Assembly: GCA_947478935.1 (NCBI GenBank)
Contig: CANJXV010000150.1
Span: 1 to 6,386 of the forward strand
DNA length: 6,386 nucleotides
From: Comamonadaceae bacterium
Lineage (GTDB): Bacteria > Pseudomonadota > Gammaproteobacteria > Burkholderiales > Burkholderiaceae_C
Reading direction: 5' to 3'
The translations under genes were made by a program, and so were the position numbers. Below are positions 1 through 6,297 of this stretch, piece after piece (the first letter of the stretch is position 1; each line of letters starts with the position of its first letter). The notes below the pieces were generated by a model that had not been told where the DNA came from, did no database searches, and was given only the letters and a program-made list of their open reading frames with translations.

Positions 1-122
1 AGTACGGTTTTGCCGCACACAAGGGTTATCCGACAGCCATGCATTTGGCGGCCTTGCGTATCCACGGGCCTTGCCCGGAGCATCGCAAATCTTTCGGCCC
101 GGTGGCCGCGCTGTTGGCGTGA
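1..122 (+). CDS. rnhB: Ribonuclease HII, C-terminal end (partial)
   Basis: RNase HII cleaves the RNA strand of RNA-DNA hybrids and removes single ribonucleotides misincorporated in DNA; it acts in the cytoplasm. Only the last 39 residues are present, read from base 3 to the TGA at 120-122; the 5' part lies outside the window. The visible end has the family's C-terminal signature: YGFAAHKGYPTAMHL, in which HKGYPT is nearly invariant, followed about 14 residues later by HRKSFGPV, the conserved tail seen in E. coli RnhB (HRRSFGPV). The active-site acidic residues lie upstream and cannot be checked. The stop overlaps the GTG of the next gene (GTGA at 119-122), which suggests one transcript and coupled translation. 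Identification is firm despite the short fragment. Confidence 0.93.
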   Translation, partial: YGFAAHKGYPTAMHLAALRIHGPCPEHRKSFGPVAALLA

Positions 123-895
123 CTGCGCCACAGTTCATCACTTCGCGCGATAACCCGCAGTTGCGCGCTTTGCGCAAACTCGCCGGCGATAACACCGGCT
201 ACCGCAAATCAGGGCAGGTTTGGGTGGAAGGCGAACATTTATGCAGCGCCGCATTGATGCGCGGAGTGCGGCCCGTCATGGCGGTTGTTGCACAAAGTCT
301 GTGGGCCGATGGCCAGTCGACTTGGGCGGCGCAATCGGCAAACACCTTGGTGCTGCCCGATGCATTGTTCAAAGCGATCAGCACACTCGAATCGCCTGGG
401 GCGGTAGGATTTGTCTTGGCTGTGCCTGTGCAGGGCGCGCTGGACCCGGCAACTGCCAGCGTGGTGCTGGACCGGGTCCAGGATGCCGGTAACGTAGGCT
501 CCATTTTGCGCAGCGCGGCCGCCTTTGGCTTCAAACAAGTCATCGCCCTGCGCGAGACGGCAGCGCTCTGGTCACCCAAAGTATTGCGCGCGGGAATGGG
601 TGCGCATTTCGGCTTATCCTTGTTCGAGGCCGTGACAGTAGATGCGCTTAACAACTTGCAAATTCCCTTGGTGGTCACCAGTTCCCACACGGGCGCGCTG
701 ATACAAGATGCGCGCTTGCCATTTCCCTGCGCCTGGGTACTTGGTCATGAGGGGCAGGGCGTTTCCCCCACCTTGTTGGCACGCGCCGCGCTGCAGGTGC
801 GCATCGGTCAGCCCGGTGGGGAGGAGTCGCTCAATGTGGCTGCTGCTGCGGCTATCTGCCTGCATGCCAGTGCTGCGGGCTTTGACGCGGGCTGA
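119..895 (+). CDS. SpoU/TrmH-family RNA 2'-O-methyltransferase
   Basis: This is a predicted S-adenosylmethionine-dependent enzyme that methylates a ribose 2'-OH in rRNA or tRNA. With the GTG at 119 the protein has 258 residues, typical for the family. Residues 1 to about 95 form the small N-terminal substrate-binding domain (RDNPQLRALRKL, then VWVEGEHL). The SPOUT knot domain follows with all three motifs: motif 1 DAGNVGSILRSAAAFG at 122-137 (Asn125 and the catalytic-type Arg131), motif 2 VLGHEGQGVS at 207-216 (Glu211), and motif 3 IGQPGGEESLNVAAAAAI at 229-246, where SLNV helps form the cofactor pocket. A TTG at base 71 would add 16 residues lying inside rnhB; I prefer the GTG because it forms a GTGA overlap with the rnhB stop and the homology begins right after it. 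No good Shine-Dalgarno sequence precedes it, consistent with coupling to rnhB. It resembles RlmB/TrmH relatives, but the exact RNA target cannot be assigned. Confidence 0.92.
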   Translation: MTAPQFITSRDNPQLRALRKLAGDNTGYRKSGQVWVEGEHLCSAALMRGVRPVMAVVAQSLWADGQSTWAAQSANTLVLPDALFKAISTLESPGAVGFVLAVPVQGALDPATASVVLDRVQDAGNVGSILRSAAAFGFKQVIALRETAALWSPKVLRAGMGAHFGLSLFEAVTVDALNNLQIPLVVTSSHTGALIQDARLPFPCAWVLGHEGQGVSPTLLARAALQVRIGQPGGEESLNVAAAAAICLHASAAGFDAG

Positions 896-917
896 AATCC
901 CATGCCCCGCGCACGAT

Positions 918-934
918 AGGGCTTAAAAAGCCCT
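918..934 (+). other. Short hairpin after the methyltransferase gene
   Basis: AGGGCTT (918-924) and AAGCCCT (928-934) are perfect inverted repeats of 7 bp separated by AAA. The hairpin lies 23 nt after the stop of the methyltransferase gene, where a terminator of the rnhB operon would be expected. The downstream bases (CGGTTAG) have no T-run, and the reverse strand has no T-run past the other arm either, so it is not a standard intrinsic terminator. It could weaken read-through, protect the 3' end of the upstream mRNA, or be chance. It directly precedes the possible -10 box of carA. Confidence 0.4.
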
Positions 935-938
935 CGGT

Positions 939-944
939 TAGAAT
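939..944 (+). promoter_or_regulatory. Possible sigma-70 -10 box for carA
   Basis: TAGAAT matches the -10 consensus at five of six positions and lies in the only gap upstream of carA, about 120 nt before its start. Transcription would begin near base 951. No recognisable -35 hexamer sits 16-18 nt upstream (around 915-923), and there is no extended -10 TG, so an activator or a different promoter position is possible. This is a weak call resting on one hexamer and its location. Confidence 0.3.
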
Positions 945-948
945 GAGC

Positions 949-1066
949 GGCTTTCCGGAACTCGGCGTTTCCCAAGCGCTTCCAAAGCACCATCCCCTAT
1001 CAATAACAGCTGCCAGAAATCTCTTCTGGGCGCTTGGGCGCACCCGTAAACGACTCGGAGAAGCCC
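949..1066 (+). promoter_or_regulatory. carA 5' leader with complementary segments
   Basis: The stretch before carA has three sets of complementary bases. CCCAAGCGC (971-979) pairs perfectly with GCGCTTGGG (1030-1038). Inside that, CCAGAA (1013-1018) and TTCTGG (1024-1029) form a 6-bp hairpin with a 5-nt loop, ending exactly where the longer helix's 3' arm starts, so the two could stack. GGCTTTCC (949-956) can pair with GGAGAAGCC (1057-1065) with one bulged A and one G-U pair; that 3' segment contains the carA ribosome binding site. I recognise no named riboswitch or known operator here (no clear ArgR or PurR box), and the sequence alone cannot show that the fold forms. The 5' edge depends on the uncertain transcription start. 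Confidence 0.3.
1057..1063 (+). promoter_or_regulatory. Ribosome binding site that sets the carA start
   Basis: GGAGAAG lies just upstream of the GTG at 1067; the core GGAG ends 6 nt before it. This decides in favour of GTG 1067 over the in-frame TTG at 1034, which would add 11 non-conserved residues and has no comparable site at the right distance. Confidence 0.7.
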
Positions 1067-2233
1067 GTGCTTTTGTCTCTCAAGGGAAATTCCCCTTCTG
1101 CCATTCTGGCGCTCGCTGATGGCACCGTATTTACCGGCCAATCCATAGGCGCAGCTGGCTCCACCCTGGGTGAGGTGGTCTTTAATACTTCCATGACCGG
1201 TTACCAGGAAATCCTGACCGACCCCAGCTATTGCCAGCAAATTGTCACGCTGACCTACCCGCATATCGGCAACTACGGCACGAACAGCGAAGACGTCGAA
1301 TCTGGCCGCGTGCACGCCGCCGGTTTGGTGATTAAAGATCTACCCCTGGTGGCGTCTAATTTCCGCAGCACGCGCGACCTGAGCACCTATTTGCGCGACC
1401 ACGGCACCGTGGCTATTGCCAACATCGACACCCGTGCACTGACCCGCCATTTGCGTCAACATGGTGCACAAAACGGCTGCATATTTGCGCCGGAAGAGGG
1501 ACAAGTACCGGACGCAAACCGAATCGCGCAAGCGATCCAATTGGCCCGCAACGCACCCTCCATGGCCGGTTCAGATTTGGCGAAGGTTGTTACGGCTTGC
1601 GAAACTTATACCTGGTCTGAGGCTGAATGGGCTTTGGGCACGGGCTACGCGCAAGCCGATTCGGCTCGCTTCCATGTTGTGGCCTATGACTTCGGTGTTA
1701 AAAGCAACATATTGCGCATGCTGGCCGCGCGAGGCTGCAGATTGACCGTCGTACCGGCACAAACCTCTGCCCAAGCAGTGCAGGCCTTGCAACCGGATGG
1801 TGTGTTTTTGAGCAATGGCCCTGGCGATCCGCAGCCTTGCGACTACGCGATTGCAGCTTCTGCGCAATTGATCGAATCAGGCCTGCCGACCTTTGGGATT
1901 TGCCTGGGCCACCAGATCATGGCGCTAGCCTCGGGAGCAAAGACTTTTAAGATGAAGTTCGGGCATCACGGTGCCAACCACCCGGTTAAAGAGCTATCTA
2001 CCGGCCGCGTCAGTATCACCAGCCAGAACCATGGCTTTGCCGTAGACCCAGACTCTTTGCCCGCCAATTTACGCGCTACCCACATCAGCCTATTTGACAA
2101 CACGATTCAAGGCCTAGAGCGTACCGACAAACCCGCGTTTTGTTTTCAGGGGCATCCCGAGGCATCGCCTGGGCCGCATGACATAGCCTATTTGTTTGAC
2201 CGTTTCATCCGTGAGATGGAGGCGCGCGCGTGA
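1067..2233 (+). CDS. carA: Carbamoyl-phosphate synthetase small (glutaminase) subunit
   Basis: CarA hydrolyses glutamine and channels the ammonia into CarB, the first committed step shared by pyrimidine and arginine synthesis in the cytoplasm. From the GTG at 1067 it has 388 residues, close to the 382 of E. coli CarA. Residues 1 to about 150 form the CarA-specific N-terminal domain that contacts CarB (GEVVFNTSMTGYQEIL at 35-50, DPSYCQQIVTLTYPHIGNY at 52-70). The class I glutamine amidotransferase domain occupies about 203-388. Its nucleophile is Cys279 in FGICLGHQ, and the His363/Glu365 pair in FQGHPEASPG completes the triad; the oxyanion-loop motif SNGPGDP is at 249-255. All catalytic residues are present, so the enzyme should be active. 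The start is set by GGAGAAG at 1057-1063 and by the homology beginning at LLSLKG. Its stop overlaps the start of the LeuE-like exporter (GTGA). The chromosomal partner carB follows after that gene rather than directly. Confidence 0.97.
   Translation: MLLSLKGNSPSAILALADGTVFTGQSIGAAGSTLGEVVFNTSMTGYQEILTDPSYCQQIVTLTYPHIGNYGTNSEDVESGRVHAAGLVIKDLPLVASNFRSTRDLSTYLRDHGTVAIANIDTRALTRHLRQHGAQNGCIFAPEEGQVPDANRIAQAIQLARNAPSMAGSDLAKVVTACETYTWSEAEWALGTGYAQADSARFHVVAYDFGVKSNILRMLAARGCRLTVVPAQTSAQAVQALQPDGVFLSNGPGDPQPCDYAIAASAQLIESGLPTFGICLGHQIMALASGAKTFKMKFGHHGANHPVKELSTGRVSITSQNHGFAVDPDSLPANLRATHISLFDNTIQGLERTDKPAFCFQGHPEASPGPHDIAYLFDRFIREMEARA
2218..2222 (+). promoter_or_regulatory. Strong ribosome binding site inside the end of carA
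   Basis: A full GGAGG core lies in the last codons of carA, 7 nt before the GTG at 2230. It supports that start and shows that the exporter can recruit ribosomes itself as well as through coupling to carA. Confidence 0.75.
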
Positions 2234-2886
2234 GCTTTTACGGTGTGACTGACTTGTGGACCTATGTGATCGGGGCGATAGGCATTATTTTGTTGCCCGG
2301 TCCGAATTCACTTTTTATCTTGTCAGTTGCCACGGTGCGTGGTGTGCGGCCGGCTTATCGGGGCGCGTTCGGTGTATTTCTGGGCGACATCTTGTTACTG
2401 GCGCTTGTAGGCCTAGGCGCGGCGGGCTTGATGCGCAGCTACCCCGAGTTATTCATGGTCGTTAAATATGCGGGTGCCGCTTACTTGGCTTGGGTCGGCG
2501 TGCAACTGGTAAGAGGAGCGCTTGCTTCTATGCGGGGCCAAGCGGATGCGCCTGGGGGTGAGCCCGACATGCCTGCGCACCTGGCCCGCCCCTTTCGCAG
2601 GGCATTGCTGATCAGCGTGCTCAACCCCAAGGCAATTTTGTTTTTGTTGTCCTTTTTTGTGCAATTCATCGATCCGACTTACCCCGAGCCCTGGGTGCCC
2701 TTCCTGATTTTGAGCGCCATCGTGATGGCATGCAGTGCGGTGTACCTAAGCTGCCTGATCTTCGCTGGTGCGCGGCTGGCAGCAGTGTTTCGCCGCCGCC
2801 AAGGCCTATGCGCTGGTTTATCCAGCGCCGTGGGCGCCTTGTTTGTGTGGTTTGGCGTGAAGCTAGCCGGGGCCAGTTTGGCCTAA
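2230..2886 (+). CDS. leuE: LysE-family amino acid exporter, LeuE-like
   Basis: This is a predicted inner-membrane exporter of the LysE/RhtB superfamily, 218 residues long, against 212 for E. coli LeuE, which exports leucine and some related amino acids. It shows the family layout: about six hydrophobic segments (roughly 11-33, 45-66, 76-97, 125-147, 155-180, 196-213), the PGPN motif at 23-26 (LLPGPNSLFIL), a GVFLGD stretch at 48-53, and NPKA at 132-135 within LNPKAILFLLSFFVQFID. The opening YGVTDLWTYVIGAI and the NPKAILF…SFFVQFID block closely resemble E. coli LeuE as I remember it, which is why I use that symbol; the substrate remains an inference. A polar loop (about 98-124) separates segments 3 and 4. 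The GTG start overlaps the carA stop (GTGA), preceded by GGAGG at 2218-2222. It lies between carA and carB and is probably co-transcribed with both. There is no sign of truncation or foreign base composition. Confidence 0.88.
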   Translation: MSFYGVTDLWTYVIGAIGIILLPGPNSLFILSVATVRGVRPAYRGAFGVFLGDILLLALVGLGAAGLMRSYPELFMVVKYAGAAYLAWVGVQLVRGALASMRGQADAPGGEPDMPAHLARPFRRALLISVLNPKAILFLLSFFVQFIDPTYPEPWVPFLILSAIVMACSAVYLSCLIFAGARLAAVFRRRQGLCAGLSSAVGALFVWFGVKLAGASLA

Positions 2887-2957
2887 TGTGAAATTAGGTA
2901 ATGGGGCGCTAACCGAAGCCACCACATCGAAGTAGAAATTGAGAGAGTTAAAGAAAC
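2887..2957 (+). promoter_or_regulatory. Gap before carB with purine-rich ribosome binding region
   Basis: These 71 nt separate the exporter stop from the carB ATG. The last 30 nt are rich in A and G (GAGAGAG at 2941-2947, then AAAGAA at 2950-2955). GAGAGAG ends 10 nt before the ATG, somewhat long for a Shine-Dalgarno site, but it is the best candidate. I see no convincing promoter and no hairpin of note, so carB most likely depends on the carA transcript while starting translation independently of the exporter. Confidence 0.45.
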
Positions 2958-5900
2958 ATGCCAAAACGTAGCGACATAAAAAGCATTTTGATCATTGGAG
3001 CGGGCCCCATCATCATCGGGCAGGCTTGCGAGTTTGATTACTCCGGCGTGCAGGCGTGCAAGGCGTTGCGCGAGGAGGGCTACAAAGTCATACTGATCAA
3101 TAGCAATCCGGCCACCATCATGACCGACCCGGACACCGCCGATGTCACCTACATCGAGCCCATTACTTGGGAAACCGTAGAAAAAATTATTGCCAAAGAG
3201 CGCCCGGATGCGATATTGCCGACCATGGGCGGGCAAACGGCACTCAATTGCGCCTTGGATTTATGGCGCCAGGGCGTGCTGGAAAAGTACGCGGTGGAAC
3301 TGATCGGCGCCACGCCCGAGGCCATCGACAAAGCCGAAGACCGGCTCAAATTCAAAGACGCGATGACCAAAATCGGGTTGGGCTCGGCACGTTCGGGCAT
3401 CGCGCACAGCATGCAAGAGGCTTGGACGGTACAGAAAACTCTGGGTTTTCCGACCGTGATCCGGCCCAGTTTTACCTTGGGCGGAACCGGCGGCGGTATT
3501 GCCTACAACGCCGAAGAGTTCGAGACGATTTGCAAGCGCGGCCTGGAAGCGTCGCCCACCAAAGAGTTGCTGATTGAAGAGTCTTTGCTCGGTTGGAAAG
3601 AGTATGAAATGGAAGTCGTGCGCGACAAGGCGGATAACTGCATCATCGTGTGTTCCATTGAAAACCTGGACCCCATGGGCGTTCACACCGGTGACTCCAT
3701 TACAGTCGCGCCGGCCCAAACGCTGACGGATAAGGAATACCAAATCCTGCGCAATGCCAGCCTAGCGGTTTTGCGCGAAATCGGGGTGGATACCGGTGGC
3801 TCCAATGTGCAGTTCGCAATCAATCCGGACGACGGGCGCATGGTGGTGATTGAGATGAACCCACGCGTGTCGCGCTCCTCTGCATTGGCATCCAAAGCGA
3901 CCGGTTTTCCGATAGCCAAAGTGGCAGCCAAATTGGCAGTGGGCTATACCCTGGACGAATTGCGCAACGACATTACCGGCGGCGCTACCCCGGCCAGTTT
4001 CGAGCCCAGTATTGACTATGTGGTCACCAAAATTCCGCGTTTTGCTTTTGAGAAATTTCCCACCGCCGACAGCCGCTTGACAACGCAAATGAAATCGGTG
4101 GGTGAGGTCATGGCGATGGGCCGTACCTTCCAAGAGTCCTTCCAGAAAGCCTTGCGTGGCCTGGAAGTGGGCGTGGACGGCATGAATGAGAAAACCCAGG
4201 ACCGCGAAGTGCTGGAGCGCGAACTAGGCGCTCCTGGCCCTGAACGCATCTGGTATGTGGGCGACGCCTTCGCCCAGGGTATGACGGTGCAAGAGGTGTT
4301 TGATCTCACCCACATAGACCGCTGGTTTCTGGTACAAATTGAGCAAATCGTGCAGATCGAATTAGAGTTGGAGCGCATGCCCCAACCGGCCCAAGGCACG
4401 GTGCTGGAAAGCCTGGACGCGACTACTTTGCGCGCCCTGAAACAAAAAGGATTTTCGGATCGGCGATTGGCACGTCAACTACGCACCAGCGACGCGGCAG
4501 TGCGCAAGCGGCGCATTGAGCTAGGCGTGCGTCCTGTTTATAAGCGGGTGGACACCTGCGCTGCCGAGTTCAGCACCAATACGGCTTATATGTATTCGAC
4601 CTACGAAGGGCTGGGCGCAGAGTGCGAATCGCAGCCTACGGATCGCAAAAAAATTATGGTGCTTGGCGGCGGACCCAACCGTATCGGCCAGGGCATTGAG
4701 TTTGACTACTGCTGCGTGCACGCGGCGCTGGCGATGCGCGAGGATGGCTATGAAACCATTATGGTCAACTGCAACCCTGAGACGGTTTCCACCGACTACG
4801 ACACCAGCGACCGGCTTTATTTCGAGCCACTGACTTTGGAAGACGTACTCGAAATTGTGGACAAGGAAAAGCCGCTAGGCGTGATCGTGCAATACGGTGG
4901 GCAGACGCCATTGAAGCTGGCGCTCGGACTCGAAGCCCACGGCGTTCCTATTATTGGCACCAGCCCTGACATGATCGACGCGGCGGAAGACCGCGAGCGC
5001 TTCCAAAAATTGCTGCATGCACTGGAACTGCGCCAGCCGCCCAATGCCACCGCGCGTACCGAGACCGAGGCGCTGGAAAGAGCCAATGACTTAGGCTATC
5101 CGTTGGTGGTGCGGCCCAGCTATGTGCTGGGCGGCCGAGCCATGGAAATAGTCCATGAGCAGCGTGACTTGGAGCGCTACATGCGCGAGGCCGTCAAGGT
5201 CAGCCATGACTCGCCGGTGCTTTTGGATCGATTCCTCAACGACGCGATTGAGTGCGATGTAGATTGCATCCGCGACGCTACCGGCGCCACCCTGATAGGC
5301 GGGGTGATGGAACATATCGAGCAAGCGGGCGTGCATAGTGGTGACTCAGCCTGCTCTTTGCCGCCCTACAGCTTGAGCGCGATAACCGTGGCGGAGATCA
5401 AACGCCAGACCTCGGCCATGGCGGCGGCCTTGCAGGTGGTCGGTCTGATGAATGTGCAGTTTGCGATCCAGTCGGTGGACGGCCAAGACGTGATTTATGT
5501 GCTGGAAGTGAACCCGCGCGCCTCGCGCACTGTGCCCTTTGTGAGCAAGGCCACGGGTATTCAATTAGCCAAGGTGGCCGCCCGCTGCATGGTGGGGCAG
5601 AGCCTGGCTTCACAAGGGATCAGCAAAGAAGTATCGCCGCCTTATTTCAGCGTGAAAGAGGCGGTGTTCCCCTTTGTCAAGTTCCCTGGTGTCGATACGA
5701 TTTTGGGTCCGGAGATGAAGTCCACCGGCGAGGTGATGGGCGTGGGTAAAACCTTTGGCGAGGCCTTTGTTAAGTCACAGCTAGGTGCGGGCACCCGCTT
5801 ACCGCGCAGCGGGCGGGCCTTCATCTCGGTCAAGCAAAGCGACAAACCACGCGCTATCGAGGTGGCCCGCAGTCTGGCGGCAATGGGATTTGAGCTGCTA

Positions 5901-6212
5901 GCGACCAAAGGTACGGCGGCGGCTATCAAAGCGGCAGGGCTCGATTGCCGTGCGGTCAACAAAGTGGCCGAGGGTCGTCCTAATATCGTTGACATGATTA
6001 AAAACGAGGAAGTGGCCCTGGTCATCAATTCAGTAGAGGAGCGGCGCAATGCGATTGCCGACTCGCGCTACATCCGCACCTCCGCCCTGCTGGGCCGGGT
6101 CACCACCTTTACCACCATCGCCGCAGCCGAAGCGGCGGTGGAGGGCATGAAATACCTTGATGAGCTTGGGGTGATTTCGGTCCAGGAGATGCACTCGCAA
6201 CTCTTGGCATAA
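2958..6212 (+). CDS. carB: Carbamoyl-phosphate synthetase large subunit
   Basis: CarB makes carbamoyl phosphate from bicarbonate, ammonia supplied by CarA, and two ATP. It is 1084 residues long (E. coli 1073) and complete, opening MPKRSDIKSILIIGAGP. Domains in order: carboxyphosphate ATP-grasp unit about 1-403, oligomerisation domain about 404-557, carbamoyl-phosphate ATP-grasp unit about 558-940, allosteric MGS-like domain about 941-1084. The two halves repeat the same features: GAGPIIIGQACEFDY (14-28) versus GGGPNRIGQGIEFDY (570-584), and ATP/metal residues Arg129, Arg169, Gln285, Glu299, Asn301 versus Arg719, Gln834, Glu850, Asn852. By alignment to E. coli from memory, ornithine-site residues Glu788, Asp796, Glu901 and Thr1052 are kept. 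Nucleotide-site residues Lys963, Thr983, Thr986, Lys1002 and Asn1024 are also kept, but the position of E. coli Thr1017 appears to be Val1026. The extra length against E. coli is small loop differences. It follows the exporter by 71 nt and precedes a strong hairpin and greA. Confidence 0.98.
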   Translation: MPKRSDIKSILIIGAGPIIIGQACEFDYSGVQACKALREEGYKVILINSNPATIMTDPDTADVTYIEPITWETVEKIIAKERPDAILPTMGGQTALNCALDLWRQGVLEKYAVELIGATPEAIDKAEDRLKFKDAMTKIGLGSARSGIAHSMQEAWTVQKTLGFPTVIRPSFTLGGTGGGIAYNAEEFETICKRGLEASPTKELLIEESLLGWKEYEMEVVRDKADNCIIVCSIENLDPMGVHTGDSITVAPAQTLTDKEYQILRNASLAVLREIGVDTGGSNVQFAINPDDGRMVVIEMNPRVSRSSALASKATGFPIAKVAAKLAVGYTLDELRNDITGGATPASFEPSIDYVVTKIPRFAFEKFPTADSRLTTQMKSVGEVMAMGRTFQESFQKALRGLEVGVDGMNEKTQDREVLERELGAPGPERIWYVGDAFAQGMTVQEVFDLTHIDRWFLVQIEQIVQIELELERMPQPAQGTVLESLDATTLRALKQKGFSDRRLARQLRTSDAAVRKRRIELGVRPVYKRVDTCAAEFSTNTAYMYSTYEGLGAECESQPTDRKKIMVLGGGPNRIGQGIEFDYCCVHAALAMREDGYETIMVNCNPETVSTDYDTSDRLYFEPLTLEDVLEIVDKEKPLGVIVQYGGQTPLKLALGLEAHGVPIIGTSPDMIDAAEDRERFQKLLHALELRQPPNATARTETEALERANDLGYPLVVRPSYVLGGRAMEIVHEQRDLERYMREAVKVSHDSPVLLDRFLNDAIECDVDCIRDATGATLIGGVMEHIEQAGVHSGDSACSLPPYSLSAITVAEIKRQTSAMAAALQVVGLMNVQFAIQSVDGQDVIYVLEVNPRASRTVPFVSKATGIQLAKVAARCMVGQSLASQGISKEVSPPYFSVKEAVFPFVKFPGVDTILGPEMKSTGEVMGVGKTFGEAFVKSQLGAGTRLPRSGRAFISVKQSDKPRAIEVARSLAAMGFELLATKGTAAAIKAAGLDCRAVNKVAEGRPNIVDMIKNEEVALVINSVEERRNAIADSRYIRTSALLGRVTTFTTIAAAEAAVEGMKYLDELGVISVQEMHSQLLA

Positions 6213-6225
6213 TCAGCGCTTGACC

Positions 6226-6265
6226 CGATGGACAGCAGCGCGCTTTGGAGCGCTGCTGTCCATCG
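6226..6265 (+). terminator. Perfect 16-bp hairpin after carB, possible terminator
   Basis: CGATGGACAGCAGCGC (6226-6241) and GCGCTGCTGTCCATCG (6250-6265) are exact inverted repeats separated by an 8-nt loop. The hairpin begins 13 nt after the carB stop and ends 32 nt before greA, the right place for an end of the car operon. The stem is GC-rich and would be very stable. The following bases (TCATTTATAA) are only a poor T-tract, so it may be an inefficient or factor-assisted terminator, or a structure that stabilises the 3' end of the carB mRNA while letting some transcripts continue into greA. A competing pairing is possible, since CAGCGCT at 6214-6220 can pair with AGCGCTG at 6249-6255. The hairpin itself is certain; the function is less so. 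Confidence 0.6.
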
Positions 6266-6297
6266 TCATTTATAACCCCCGTTCTACGAGTTTTCCG

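Noticed and set aside
71..118. Extension of the RNA methyltransferase upstream to the TTG at 71
   Set aside because: The 16 extra residues lie entirely in rnhB, are not like family N-termini, and the GTG at 119 fits the stop-start overlap.
199..690. 163-codon open frame on the reverse strand inside the RNA methyltransferase gene
   Set aside because: The sense strand carries all SpoU motifs; the antisense product is low-complexity and matches nothing I know.
1034..1066. Extension of CarA upstream to the TTG at 1034
   Set aside because: The added 11 residues have no family counterpart and GGAGAAG at 1057-1063 points to the GTG at 1067.
938..1315. 125-codon reverse-strand frame covering the carA leader and the start of carA
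   Set aside because: Most of it is antisense to conserved CarA sequence and there is no supporting start signal or domain.
2222..2231. Alternating GC run at the carA/exporter junction as a slippage or recoding site
   Set aside because: It is short, alternating rather than a single-base run, and both genes read cleanly without a frameshift.
3261..3743. 160-codon open frame on the reverse strand inside carB
   Set aside because: It mirrors CarB codons, has no recognisable domain or ribosome binding site, and overlaps highly conserved sequence.
5642..6049. 135-codon open frame on the reverse strand inside carB
   Set aside because: It is fully antisense to conserved CarB coding sequence, has no recognisable domain, and is expected by chance in GC-rich coding DNA.
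2958..6212. Internal duplication in carB as a recent repeat
   Set aside because: The two ATP-grasp halves are the ancient duplication common to all CarB proteins and are well diverged.
6271..6276. TATAAC as a -10 box for greA
   Set aside because: It matches five of six consensus positions, but no -35 lies at a workable distance (that region is the right arm of the hairpin), so it is too weak to annotate.
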